A stretch of 64,000 nucleotides of DNA, taken from NCBI GenBank assembly GCA_963842795.1, contig CAWJHV010000006.1:1-64000 (forward strand). The letters are read 5' to 3'. The stretch is from WHSW01 sp963842795 (GTDB lineage Bacteria > Actinomycetota > Thermoleophilia > Solirubrobacterales > 70-9). Below are positions 1 through 8,728 of the stretch, in pieces. The first letter of the stretch is position 1. Each line of letters begins with the position of its first letter. Position numbers and translations under genes: made by a program. Under the pieces are notes generated by a model that made no database searches, was not told the DNA's origin, and saw nothing but the letters and a program-made list of their open reading frames with translations.

Positions 1-914
1 TCGATCGAGTCCGTGTAGCGCTCGCCGGGCGTGAACACGTCCACCGTGTCGACGATCCGCACCTGGTCGGCCCAGGGCTGGGCCGCGACCTGGACCGCGG
101 CGTTGACCACCTTGCTGACCCGCGCGGCGTCGGCGTCGCGCGGGGTCATCACGGTGAGCCAGTAGACCTTCGCCGCGCCGTCCTGGCGGAAGGTGTCCAT
201 CACCTGGCGGACCCGGTTCGCGTAGACCGCGGCGTAGTCGGGACCGCAGCACTCGACCTCCTCGCCGTCCGGGCCCGGCATCCCGTAGCCCTCGTTGGCG
301 CCGATGAAGACGACCACGGCGTCCGGGTGCTCGGCGGCCACCTCGCTCGCGGAGAGCCGGCCCCAGTCGACGACGGCCGAGTTGGAGATCCCGGTGCCGA
401 GGTGCGGCTCGCGGGCGACCTCGACGCCCTCGGGGGCGAGCCGCCGGGCGAGCTCGGTGTCGAGCGGGGTCGAGAGCGAGTCGCCGGTGACGAGGAGCGT
501 GCCGAGCTCCTGCTTCGGCGGCGGCTGGGCGCCGATCGCGGCGGGGTCGAAGGCGTCGGCCGTGACCGGCGGGACCCGCACGCCGGCGCCGGTCGCGACC
601 GTGCCGCGGCCTGGTCGAAGCCGCCGCCGACGAGCTCGGTGTCGGGCGAGAGCCCGCCGGTGAGCTCGTGCTGGGCGTTCTGCAGCGGCAGCCGGTCGGC
701 GACCCACTCGGTCGGCTCGCCGACCGCCTCGACGATGTCGCGACCGATGCCGGGGTCGATCTGCGCCGTGGCGTCGCGGATCGAGCCGCCGGAGAAGAGC
801 ACCAGCAGCAGCGCCACCAGCGGCCACCGCGCCGACCGCGTCGCGGGCGCTGTAGCTGCGCTGCCCGTGCCGCTCGAAGCGGCTCATCTCGCTGTCGTCT
901 CGGTGCTCGGTCAC
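1..914 (-). CDS. SGNH/GDSL-type hydrolase, partial, frameshifted; probable O-acetylation partner
   Basis: The gene runs off the left edge, so its C-terminus, where the family's D-x-x-H block should lie, is missing. Joining the frames gives a short cytoplasmic stub, one membrane segment (WPLVALLLVLFSGG) and an extracytoplasmic SGNH domain with block I VTGDSLSTPLD near 475-510 and a GANEGYG block downstream. SGNH proteins of this kind are acyl esterases or acetyltransferases outside the membrane. The gene follows the MBOAT gene after 13 bases in the same direction, as in AlgI/AlgJ-type polysaccharide O-acetylation pairs, and the functional guess rests on that. The frame breaks near 830 (+1) and near 605 (+2 or -1). 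GTG at 914 is the furthest start; ATG at 887 is equally possible. Confidence 0.7.
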   Translation of the reverse strand, partial: MTEHRDDSEMSRFERHGQRSYSARDAVGAVAAGGAAAGALLRRLDPRRHGADRPRHRSRHRRGGRRADRVGRRPAAAAERPARAHRRALARHRARRRRLRPGRGTVATGAGVRVPPVTADAFDPAAIGAQPPPKQELGTLLVTGDSLSTPLDTELARRLAPEGVEVAREPHLGTGISNSAVVDWGRLSASEVAAEHPDAVVVFIGANEGYGMPGPDGEEVECCGPDYAAVYANRVRQVMDTFRQDGAAKVYWLTVMTPRDADAARVSKVVNAAVQVAAQPWADQVRIVDTVDVFTPGERYTDSI

Positions 915-927
915 GATCCCCGCCGGC

Positions 928-2332
928 TCAGAACTGGAAGTAGATGAAGGGTGGCACGCCCTGGCTCGGCACCGTCGCGCCGACGACCAGGATCACGGCC
1001 GCGAGCGCCACCGCCAGCGCCAGCGGGCGCAGGCGCTCGATCCGCAGCTGCAGGCAGCTCGAGCGGGCGCGGCGGCAGCAGCTGGATCCCGATCACGGCG
1101 AGCACCGCGATCACCACCGGCGCGCTCCACAGGGTCGCCGGGCCCGAAGTCGACGAGCCGCCCGAGGAAGGCCCAGAAGACGTCGAGGTCCGGGGAGCGG
1201 AAGAGGATCCAGCCGAAGCAGACGGCGGCGAAGGTGCCGAACCAGCGCAGCCAGACCGGGCGTCCGGCGGCCGATGCGCCCGTCGAGGGCGTGCTCGGTG
1301 ACCAGCATCGCCCCGTGGAAGGCGCCCCAGAGGACGAAGGTCCAGGCGGCGCCGTGCCAGAGCCCGCCGAGCACCATCGTGATCATCAGGTTGCGATAGG
1401 TGAACAGGCGGCCCGCCGCGGCTGCCGCCGAGCGGGATGTAGAGGTAGTCGCGCAGGAAGCGCGACAGGGTCATGTGCCAGCGGCGCCAGAAGTCGCGGA
1501 AGCCCGGTCGCCCGGTAGGGGCTGCGGAAGTTCTGGGGGAAGATGAACCCGAGCAGCAGCGCGAGGCCGATCGCGATGTCCGTGTAGCCGGAGAAGTCGC
1601 AGTAGATCTGCACCGCGTAGGCGAGCGTCGCCAGGATCGCGTCCGGGGCGAAGTAGGCCTCGGGGACCCCGAAGACCGGGTCGACGATCTCGCGCGCGAG
1701 CATGTCGGCGATCAGCACCTTCTTCAGCAGCCCGAGCCCGATCAGGACGAGGCCGGCGCCGACGGCGACCCGGCTCGGGTCTCGCGGGGCGCGCAGCTGG
1801 GGCAGGAACTCGCTCGCGCGCACGATCGGCCCCGCGACCAGGTGGGGGAAGAAGCTGAGGTAGATCGCCGCGTCGATCAGCGACGCCGGCTCGGCGTCGC
1901 CGCGCTTGACGTCGACGACGTAGGTGATCGCCTGGAAGGTGAAGAAGCTGATCCCGATCGGGAGCGCGATCGTCAGCAGCGGCAGCGGCATGCCGAGCGC
2001 GATCGAGTCGAGCACGTCGCCGACGTCGGTGACGAAGAAGGCGTAGTACTTGAACACGCCGAGGACGAGCAGGTCGAGAGCGACCGCGAGGCCGCAGATC
2101 CACTTCCGCCGCCGCTCGTCGTCGGCCCTGCGCGATCAGGACCGCCGCGATCTGGTTGCCGACCGTGATCCCGGCGAGCAGGAGGCAGAAGCGCGGGTCG
2201 GCGGCGGCGTAGAAGACGTAGCTGGCGAGCGACGATGAACGGCTTCCACAGCGGCTGGCGCGGCATCAGCAGCCACGAGAGGGCGAGGACGACCGGGAAG
2301 AAGATCGCGAACTCGATCGTCGGGAAGAGCAT
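928..2332 (-). CDS. MBOAT family membrane O-acyltransferase (AlgI-like), frameshifted
   Basis: Repaired, this is about 465 residues, the usual length of AlgI-type MBOAT proteins, which carry acyl groups across the membrane for polysaccharide acetylation. It starts MLFPTIEFAIFFPVV and ends with the typical PFIYFQF. Inside are the family segments PIGISFFTFQAITYVVD, VQIYCDFSGYTDIAIG, FRDFWRRWHMTLSRFLRDY and GGLWHGAAWTFVLWG, which holds the conserved histidine. Multiple hydrophobic helices run throughout. Seven +1 breaks (near 2232, 2130, 1505, 1420, 1265, 1140 and 1070) divide it into eight frame segments. All key motifs survive, so consensus error is more likely than decay. The SGNH gene follows 13 bases downstream. 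Confidence 0.85.
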
Positions 2333-2422
2333 CGGGTCAACGCGCGCCGTCGGGAGCCCGGAGCAGGTAGGTTCCCCCCTGGGAAACGAGCGGCGATGCT
2401 AGATGATGGGTGGTCAGCAGGG

Positions 2423-3026
2423 GTGACGGAGGCGGCGGCTGGCGGCGCTCGCCGCGCTGCTCGCGCGTCGCCGCGCTCGGGGCCGGGGTCGCGACCGGCC
2501 GCCTGCGGCGGGGTCGAGCAGGTAAAGCCGCGCAAGGACGTCACCCTCGGGCCGGGCGCCGATCGCGATCGGCGACTCGCCGATGCTGCTCGCGCTGCCC
2601 GACCTCGCCGCGGTCGGCTACAAGGCCAACGCGCGCGGCTGCCGCCAGTGGCCCGAGGGCCTGGCGCTGATCCGCAAGCTCAAGCGCGAGGACCACCTGC
2701 CGCGGCTGGTGGTCGTCGCCCTGGGCTCGAACGGCTACGTCAACAAGGGCGACATCCGCAAGGCGCTCGACATCGTCGGCAAGAAGCGCACCCTCGGCCT
2801 GGTGACCCCGCGCGAGACCGGCGGCGTCTCCGGCCACGACGCCGACGTCGTCCGCAGCCAGGCGCGCAAGCACAAGAACCGCACCGTGCTCCTCGACTGG
2901 GTCAAGTACAGCGCCGGCCATCCGGCCTGGTTTCAGCCCGACGGCCTGCATCTGACCTTCGACGGGGCGGCGGCGATGGCGCGGCTGTTCGAGAAGCCGC
3001 TCAAGCACCTCCCGCCGCCGCACTAA
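2423..3026 (+). CDS. Secreted SGNH hydrolase, similar to acyltransferase-3 C-terminal domains, frameshifted
   Basis: Repaired, this is about 199 residues: a signal peptide (start GTG at 2423, then an Ala/Leu-rich core ending near VATG) and a small SGNH domain. Block I reads APIAIGDSPML, block III is VVVALGSNG and the final block is PDGLHLTFDG, so the Ser, Gly, Asn and Asp/His positions are all present. Such domains occur free or fused to acyltransferase-3 membrane proteins that O-acetylate envelope glycans. It is divergent from the MBOAT gene, which supports a shared role in O-acetylation, but that is inference. About four +1 insertions lie between 2430 and 2560, and the rest of the gene is clean. 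No strong Shine-Dalgarno sequence precedes the start. Confidence 0.72.
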
Positions 3027-3067
3027 AGCCTCCATCTCCGGCCGTCGATGCAAGGGCAAGGACGCCC

Positions 3068-4493
3068 ATGTGGCTGAGGCCTGCCCCTGAGCAATCCCCG
3101 GAGGTCCAGCGGCTACTCGCCGCGTCGCAGGCACGCCCCGCGCGCGCCCTCGCCGTCACGCGAGCTCCGCAACGAGCTGATCGTCGGCGGGACGTTCGTG
3201 GTCGCCGCCGTCGCTGCTCGCGGTCCTCGCGCCCGGGCCGATGAGCCTCGACGCCGGCGAGCTGGTGCTCGCCCTCGGCGGGCTCGTGCTCGCCTCCCGG
3301 GTCGTCTTCCAGGTCGGCTCCTGCTACACGATGCCGCTCCAGCTCGCCTTCGTCCCGGCGCTGTTCGTGGTCCCGCCGGCACTGGTCCCGCTCGTGGTCG
3401 CCGCGGCGCTGCTCATCGGGCGCTCGATCGACGTCGCCCAGGGCACCCGCCGACCGTCGCGGCTGCTGAACGCGCGTCGGCGACTCGTGGTTCGCGCTCG
3501 GTCCGGCGCTGGTCCTGGTCCTCGCCGACAGCCCCGCGGCCGACGCCGTCGCGCCCGCGGTCCTGGTCGCCGCGCTCGCGTCGCAGCTGGTCGTCGACAC
3601 GCTCGCCTCCCGGGCGAGGGAGGCGCTTCACGGCGGCGCCCCGCTCGCCGAGCAGCTCAGCGAGAGCGCCTGGATCTACTTCGTCGACGTGCTGCTCTCG
3701 CCGCTGGGCTTCGGCATCGCGCTCGCCGCGACGATCGAGCCGGCCGCGATCGCGCTCAGCTGGCCGCTGTTCCTGCTGCTGGCGAGTGTTCGCGCGCGAG
3801 CGCGACGAGCGCCTCTCGTCGCTGCTGGAGCTCAGCGAGGCCTATCGCGGCACCGCGCGCGTGCTCGGCGAGGTGGTCGAGCACGACGACGCCTACACCG
3901 CGGCCCACATCCGCGGGGTCGCCGAGCTCGCGGTCGGCGTGGCGGCGGACCTCGAGCTGAGCCCGAAGCAACGCCGCCTCGTCGAGTTCGGCGCCCTGCT
4001 GCACGACGTCGGCAAGATCGCGATCCCGAACGAGATCATCCAGAAGCCGGGGCCGCTGACCGACGCCGAGTGGGAGGTGATCAAGACCCACACGATCGAG
4101 GGCGCGCGGATGCTCGACCGGATCGGCGGCCTGATGCGGCGCGTCGGCGAGGTCGTGCGCTCGTCGCACGAGCGCTACGACGGCCGCGGCTATCCCGACG
4201 GCCTCGGCGGGACGGAGATCCCGATCGAGTCGCGGATCATCTTCTGCTGCGACGCCTACAACGCGATGACCACGGACCGCGTCTACCGCCCGGCCCTCTC
4301 GCGGTCCGAGGCGCTGGCCGAGCTGCGCGCCAACGCCGGCACCCAGTTCGACCCCCGGGTCGTCGAGGTCCTGATCCACCGGGTCACCTCGCTGCGCAAC
4401 GCCCACGGACCGGGCCCGCCGCGCCCCGCCACGGCCAACGGGCATGGACGGATGTCCAGAGTTCCTGCCGGTTCGTCCCCCGGCGACCGATAA
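3068..4493 (+). CDS. Membrane-anchored HD-GYP domain protein, frameshifted
   Basis: Repaired, this is about 473 residues. The N-terminal half is a multi-helix membrane region (for example LELVLALGGLVLASRVV-type and LAFVPALFVVPPALVPLVV segments). The C-terminal half is an HD-GYP phosphohydrolase domain, which normally degrades cyclic di-GMP: HDVGKIAIPNEII holds the HD pair, THTIEGARML follows, and SHERYDGRGYPDGLGG holds the GYP signature. A last conserved stretch is FCCDAYNAMTTDR. ATG at 3068 is the first in-frame start after the SGNH gene. Four +1 breaks fall near 3165, 3215, 3475 and 3785, all in the membrane half. The domain resembles the C-terminus of the GGDEF/HD-GYP protein at 54.6-56.7 kb. 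The signal sensed is unknown. Confidence 0.85.
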
Positions 4494-4533
4494 CGGGTTT
4501 GGGTCGGCGCCCGCCGGCCCCTCGTCCACAAGC

Positions 4534-4549
4534 AAGGAGACCCCCGTTG
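4534..4549 (+). promoter_or_regulatory. Shine-Dalgarno AAGGAG placing a TTG start
   Basis: AAGGAG at 4534-4539 sits seven bases before TTG at 4547. It is one of the best ribosome binding sites in the window, and it places the start of the next gene at a TTG directly ahead of a perfect signal peptide. No ATG or GTG lies nearby in that frame. Confidence 0.7.
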
Positions 4550-5135
4550 AGACTCGCGATCGCCGCGGCATTGAGCCTGCTCGTCGCAATGCTTACCGCC
4601 ACCCCGGCCGCGGCCGCCGACTGCCCCGGCGAGGCGCCGCGCCGAGCACCCGTTCCTCGAGTGGGGCGACGACGGCTCCTACTTCCTCGCTCCCGGCGGC
4701 GGCTTCGAGACGAGCGCGGCCGGCTGGACGCTGCAGCGCGGCGCCGCGGTGGTAGCCGACGCGGCGCCCGAGGGCTGGGGCGCCTCGCTGTCGCTCCCGG
4801 CCGGCGGCTCGGCCACCTCGCCCCCGATCTGCGTCGCGCCCGGCTACACGCACGGGCGCATGTTCGGCCAGGCAACAGGCGCGCTCCGCGGCATCGGCTC
4901 CCTGATCCGCGTCGACGTCCTGGAGGCCGATTCGAACGCTCGCGTCGGGCGCCTGCCCTCGCTGCTCGGCGTCGACCGGCGCTGGGACGCGACCGGGCGC
5001 TTCGGACTCGACGAGGACGACTTCGACCTCGACCCGGAGACCGGCCTCGGGGCGGTGCGGGTGAAGCTCACCACGCTCGGCCCGGCGACCTCCCTCATCG
5101 ACGGCGTGTACATCGACCCCCGCGCCCGCAACTGA
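4547..5135 (+). CDS. Secreted protein of unknown function, one frameshift
   Basis: A protein of about 195 residues with a clear signal peptide (RLAIAAALSLLVAML, then TATPAAAA) cleaved near residue 24. The mature part begins with HPFLEWGDDGSYFLAPGG and a GWTLQRGAAVV stretch and looks like a small beta-sandwich, with alternating hydrophobic residues and repeated glycines. It contains no catalytic motif I recognise. Similar secreted proteins beginning 'FLpWgD...Y.LaPgG.FE....W...G' are common in soil actinobacteria and may bind carbohydrate, but that is a weak inference. TTG at 4547 was chosen because of the AAGGAG ribosome binding site. One +1 insertion lies near 4640. It converges on the GH3 gene with only 12 bases between the stops. 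Confidence 0.75.
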
Positions 5136-5147
5136 TGCGCCCCGTCT

Positions 5148-6208
5148 TCAGCCTCCCAACCGAGCGCGCAGATCCAGAACGCGCTCAACCGAAGCGGCGA
5201 ACCGGCTCCGCGAGCCGGGCCGGCGGAGCAATCCGCGCAGCGAGCGCCCGGCGCGTGCGGCTGCGTCGGCGCTCGTAAAGAGCAGCAGGTCGGAGCCGGC
5301 GCGCGCGGCGCGCATCGCCGCCCTGGTCGAGCCGCCGAAGGCTTCGGTGCTCGCCGTCTCCAGCGCGTCGGTGATCGAGACGCCGCGGAAGCCCAGTCGG
5401 TCGCGCAGCTCGGCCGTCGCAAGGGCGCGCGTCGAGCGCCGCCGGGCGCTCTGAGAACGCCGGGTAGACGGCGCTCGACACCATCACCAGGCGACCGGCG
5501 CCGCCCCCGCGGGCGTAGCGCCGGTACGGCCGCTCGTCGACGTGGCGGAGCTCGCGGGCCGAGAGCTCGATCCGCTGGACTGCATCGTCGGTGTTGACGG
5601 CGGCAGCGCCGATGCCGGGGAAGTGCTTGGCGGTTGGCGCCACGCCCTTGCGCTCGAGCGCTGTGGCGAACGCGTCGGCGCACCGCGCCACCCCCTTCGG
5701 GTCGGTGCCGAACGACCTGCCCTCGGACTCGATGGCCGATCCCGGGCGGCCGACGTCGAGCACGGGGGCGAGATCGACGTTGAAGCCGATCCCGCGCAGC
5801 GACGAGCCGGTCGCCGCGCCCTGCTCCCAGCAGGTCCGCTTCCCGGCCGCTCCCATCTCCGCGGCCGAGAGGTCGGGCGGGCCCGGCAGTCGCTTGACGA
5901 GGCCGCCCTCCTGGTCGACCATCACCAGCAGCGGCTCCCGCAGGCCCCGCGGGCGAGGGATCGACTGCAGCTCGTCGATCAGGCTCGCGGCCTCGGAAGC
6001 GCTGTCGAAGTTGGTGTCGAAGAGGATCACCCCGGCCAGCTTCCCGTGGCCGATCCGCCGGCGCACCTCCGCCGGCACCTCCTGGCCCTCGAAGCCGGCG
6101 ATCAGCCGCTGGCCGGCGAGCTGCGCGCTCGCTCAGACGGGCATCCTGGGCCCCGCCGCCGAGCGCCAGCGCGACGGCGGTCACGGTCGTCGCGATCGCG
6201 GCGCTCAT
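5148..6208 (-). CDS. Glycoside hydrolase family 3 protein (NagZ-like), secreted, frameshifted
   Basis: Repaired, this is about 352 residues. An N-terminal signal peptide or anchor (MSAAIATTVTAVALALGGG) is followed by a GH3 barrel: GVILFDTN, MVDQEGGLVKRLPG, FNVDLAPVLDV, the substrate-lysine motif KHFPGIG and the nucleophile region RGVSITDALE. GH3 N-acetylglucosaminidases of the NagZ type trim cell-wall sugars. Here the loop after KHFPG reads AAAVNTDDA and lacks the Asp-Ser-His that supplies the general acid/base in NagZ, so the exact substrate is open. The start ATG overlaps the stop of the upstream TetR gene (ATGA), so the two are one operon. Two +1 breaks fall near 6117 and 5424. Confidence 0.82.
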
Positions 6209-6835
6209 CGGCGCGAGGAGACGTGGGCCGCGGCCACGAACAGCCGCGCGCAGTGGTCGACGAGGCGCTCGCGCGACACCGCCAGCGACCCGTCGAGCCA
6301 GCGGACGACGAGCTCCGCGAGGCCGCCGACCAACGCCAGCGCGGTGAGCTCGGCGTCGACGGGCTCGATCGAGTCGTCGCCATAGAAATCCCGGGCCCGC
6401 TCGCTGACCAGCTCGGCGAAGGCGCCCGACCGACTCCCGGCGCCGCCGCTGGAGGGTCTCGTTGCCGAGCGACTCGACCAGCATCGCCCGGGCGCGGCGT
6501 GGGTCGTCGTCGAGCAGGCGCACGAACGCGTCGACCGCCGCCCGCGCCTTGGCCTCGGCGTCGTGAGGCGCCGCCTCGACCGCGGCGACCACGGCGCTCG
6601 CAGTCTCGGCGGCGACGCGATCGAAGATCGCCGCCAGCAGGGCCTCGCGGTCGGCGAAGCTCTCGTAGAAGTAGCGCTCGCTGAGCCCGGCCTCGGCGCA
6701 GACCCCGCGCACGGTCGTCCCGCTCCAGCCGTGCTCGCCGAGCAGCTCGAGCCCCGCCTCGACGAGGCGGGCACGGCGGTCGGCGCGCCGGTCCTCGGCG
6801 CTGACTCCTCCGTACGGACGGGTCGTGGCGGCCAC
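6205..6835 (-). CDS. TetR family transcriptional regulator, one frameshift
   Basis: A protein of about 209 residues after repair. The N-terminal helix-turn-helix is standard for TetR: LLGEHGWSGTTVRGVCAEAG, then LSERYFYESFADREALL. The C-terminal half is the helical ligand-binding domain. A +1 insertion near 6427 separates the two halves. The gene is first in an operon with the GH3 hydrolase, which it overlaps by four bases, so it probably controls that gene or a neighbour. The start is GTG at 6835. GATAAT sits exactly 12 bases upstream with no Shine-Dalgarno sequence, which suggests a leaderless message. An 11-base inverted repeat spans the start codon and could be its own operator. Confidence 0.85.
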
Positions 6836-6841
6836 GACCCG
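6819..6841. promoter_or_regulatory. 11-base perfect inverted repeat over the TetR start codon (possible autoregulatory operator)
   Basis: CGGGTCGTGGC at 6819-6829, one central base, then GCCACGACCCG at 6831-6841. It covers the GTG start and lies just downstream of the GATAAT hexamer. The position fits repression by the TetR protein encoded there, but no binding data can be read from sequence, and some of the symmetry could be coding. Confidence 0.35.
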
Positions 6842-6870
6842 ATTATCCCGCGCGGGTTAGCCCTTGGGAA
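6842..6870 (-). promoter_or_regulatory. Probable leaderless promoter of the TetR-GH3 operon
   Basis: On the minus strand GATAAT (6847 to 6842) matches the -10 consensus in five of six positions and lies exactly 12 bases before the GTG start at 6835, so transcription would begin at or next to the start codon. TTCCCA lies 18 bases further upstream as a possible -35. The promoter overlaps the end of the SCP2 gene. Confidence 0.5.
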
Positions 6871-7348
6871 TCGTGAACAGCGAGGCCGCCGAGGCGGCGA
6901 ACATCATGTCGCCCTCGATCTTCAGCTTGCCGCTCATGAACAGCATCGGCCCGGCGGCATTGCCGGTGACCAGCCGGAGGAAGTCGGCGCCGCCGACCGA
7001 GAAGGTGACCCGAGCCGCGTCGGCCTGAAAGCCCTCGTGGACCTCGCAGGCGCCGTTGCTGATCACGGTCTCGTACTCGTCGACGCCGTCGTCGGGGCCG
7101 CCGCTGATCCGCCAGCGGATCACGGCCTCGGTGTCGCGGGCCGCGTCGGCGCGGAAGTGCTCGCTCATCCGGCGGAAGATCTCGGCCAGGATCTGGCTCC
7201 GCATCGGCCCCGACATCAGCTCGGCCAGCTGCTCGTCGGTGGCCTGCGCCATGTTCTTCGCCAGCTCCTCGGCGTCGACGGCGGTCGGGTCGAGCTCGCC
7301 GGCTCCGTTGGTGGCCGCGGCCTCGGTCGCGGCGCCCTCGTCGGTCAT
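6857..7348 (-). CDS. SCP2 sterol-transfer domain protein
   Basis: A 163-residue protein. After an Ala/Glu-rich N-terminus of about 30 residues comes a single SCP2-like domain, with IRWRISGG, VDEYETVISNGACEV and the typical ending LFMSGKLKIEGD followed by a hydrophobic helix. SCP2 domains bind lipids or acyl-CoA and often accompany beta-oxidation genes. It lies 22 bases downstream of the acyl-CoA dehydrogenase gene and reads the same way, so the two are probably co-transcribed and act on the same lipid substrate. A good Shine-Dalgarno (GGGAGGA) precedes the start. The specific ligand cannot be predicted. Confidence 0.85.
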   Translation of the reverse strand: MTDEGAATEAAATNGAGELDPTAVDAEELAKNMAQATDEQLAELMSGPMRSQILAEIFRRMSEHFRADAARDTEAVIRWRISGGPDDGVDEYETVISNGACEVHEGFQADAARVTFSVGGADFLRLVTGNAAGPMLFMSGKLKIEGDMMFAASAASLFTIPKG

Positions 7349-7370
7349 TTCTCGTTCCTCCCTCGGGTTG

Positions 7371-8648
7371 CTATTGGACGTGAACGCCTGAGATCGCTCG
7401 CGAGATCACCAGCCGTTGGATCTCCGCGGTGCCCTCGAAGATGTCGTAGATCTTCGCGTCGCGGTGCATGCGCTCGACCGGGAACTCGCGCGTGTAGCCG
7501 TTGCCGCCGAGGATCTGGATCGCCCGCTCGGTGACCCAGGTGGCGACCTCGCCGGCCTTCACCTTCGACATCGAGCCCTCGGCGTTGGTGAACGGGATCT
7601 GGTTGCGGCCCATCCACGCCGCGCGCCAGGTCAACAGCCGGGCGGCGTCGATCTCGGTCTTCATGTCGGCGAGCGTGAACGCGACCGCCTGGTTCTCGAT
7701 GATCGCCTTGCCGAACTGGCGGCGCTCCTTGGCGTAGTCGAGCGCGTACTCGTAGGCGGCACGGGCAATCCCGATCGCCTGGGAGGCGACCGTCGGGCGG
7801 CTGGCCTCGAAGGTCTGCATCGCCGCCTGCGACTGGCCGCGCTTGCCCTCGCGCACCCGCGCGAGCCGCTCGTCGAGCTTCTCCTTGCCGCCGAGCAGGC
7901 ACGAGCCCGGGACGCGGCAGTCGTCGAGATGGACGTCGGCGGTGTGCGAGGCGCGGATCCCGTGCTTCTTCACCTTCGCGCCCTGCTCGAGTCCCTTGGT
8001 GCCGGGCGGGACGATGAAGGCGGCGTGGCCGCGCGAGCCGAGCTCGCGGTCGACGGTCGCGATCACCACGTGCACGTCGGCGATCCCGCCGTTCGTCGCC
8101 CACGCCTTCTGGCCGTTGATCACCCACTCGTCGGTGGCCTCGTCGTACTTGGCGTTGGTGCGGATCGCCGAGACGTCGGAGCCGGCGTCGGGCTCGGAGG
8201 AGCAGAAGGAGGCGACCTTGGGGTCGTCGGCGGTGCCGAAGCACTGCTGGATCCACTCGGCCATCTGCTCGGGAGTGCCCTGGCCGAAGATCGCCGCGAC
8301 CGCGAGCGAGGTGCCCATGATCGACATCCCGATCCCGGCGTCTCCCCAGAACAGCTCCTCGTTGACGATCGGCAGCGTGAGGCCCGACTGGTCGAACCAG
8401 AACTGCGCCAGGCCCTCGTAGCCGTAGAGGCCGATCTTCGCCGCCTCGCCGATCACCGGCCACGGCGTCTCCTCGCGTTCGTCCCACTCGGCGGCGGCGG
8501 GGCGGACGACGTCGGCCGCGAACCCGTGGACCCAGTCGCGGATGTCCTTCTGGTCCTGGCTCAGCTCGAGCGAGAAGGGGGGCGCGGAGTCCTGGTCGGA
8601 TCCGGCGACGGCCTGCTCGACGAGTCCCTCGGCGGTGGTGGCGTTCAA
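7371..8648 (-). CDS. Acyl-CoA dehydrogenase
   Basis: A protein of about 425 residues with the full acyl-CoA dehydrogenase fold: the N-terminal helical domain (LSQDQKDIRDWVHGFAADVV), the beta domain with FCSSEPDAGSD and KAWATNGGIADVHVV, and the C-terminal FAD domain with YAKERRQFGKAI, QILGGNGYTREFPVERMHRD and KIYDIFEGTAEIQ. The glutamate of FEGT is at or near the catalytic base position of many members. It oxidises an acyl-CoA to the enoyl-CoA; chain length is not predictable. I chose TTG at 8648, which has AGGAG 11 bases upstream and lies downstream of a good promoter. An in-frame ATG at 8714 would lie at the -35 element. The SCP2 gene follows. Confidence 0.9.
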   Translation of the reverse strand: MNATTAEGLVEQAVAGSDQDSAPPFSLELSQDQKDIRDWVHGFAADVVRPAAAEWDEREETPWPVIGEAAKIGLYGYEGLAQFWFDQSGLTLPIVNEELFWGDAGIGMSIMGTSLAVAAIFGQGTPEQMAEWIQQCFGTADDPKVASFCSSEPDAGSDVSAIRTNAKYDEATDEWVINGQKAWATNGGIADVHVVIATVDRELGSRGHAAFIVPPGTKGLEQGAKVKKHGIRASHTADVHLDDCRVPGSCLLGGKEKLDERLARVREGKRGQSQAAMQTFEASRPTVASQAIGIARAAYEYALDYAKERRQFGKAIIENQAVAFTLADMKTEIDAARLLTWRAAWMGRNQIPFTNAEGSMSKVKAGEVATWVTERAIQILGGNGYTREFPVERMHRDAKIYDIFEGTAEIQRLVISRAISGVHVQ

Positions 8649-8685
8649 GTGTTCAGCGCTCCTGGGTCGAAATTCGGAGCCGAAA

Positions 8686-8714
8686 ATCTTACATCGCGTT
8701 ATGTAACATCGCAA
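8686..8714 (-). promoter_or_regulatory. Promoter of the acyl-CoA dehydrogenase operon with an operator in the spacer
   Basis: On the minus strand TTGCGA (8714 to 8709), a 17-base spacer and TAAGAT (8691 to 8686) form a good promoter. The spacer region holds the palindrome TTACAT-N6-ATGTAA (8689-8706), which includes ATGT-A-ACAT at 8701-8709. A regulator site between -35 and -10 is classic for MerR proteins, and a MerR gene lies 1 kb away with the same ATGTnACATCG motif upstream. Confidence 0.6.
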
Positions 8715-8728
8715 GGGGTAGTGGTTAG

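Noticed and set aside
8649..8714. ATG at 8714 as the acyl-CoA dehydrogenase start
   Set aside because: It lies on the -35 element and in the operator. TTG at 8648 has AGGAG upstream and follows the promoter.
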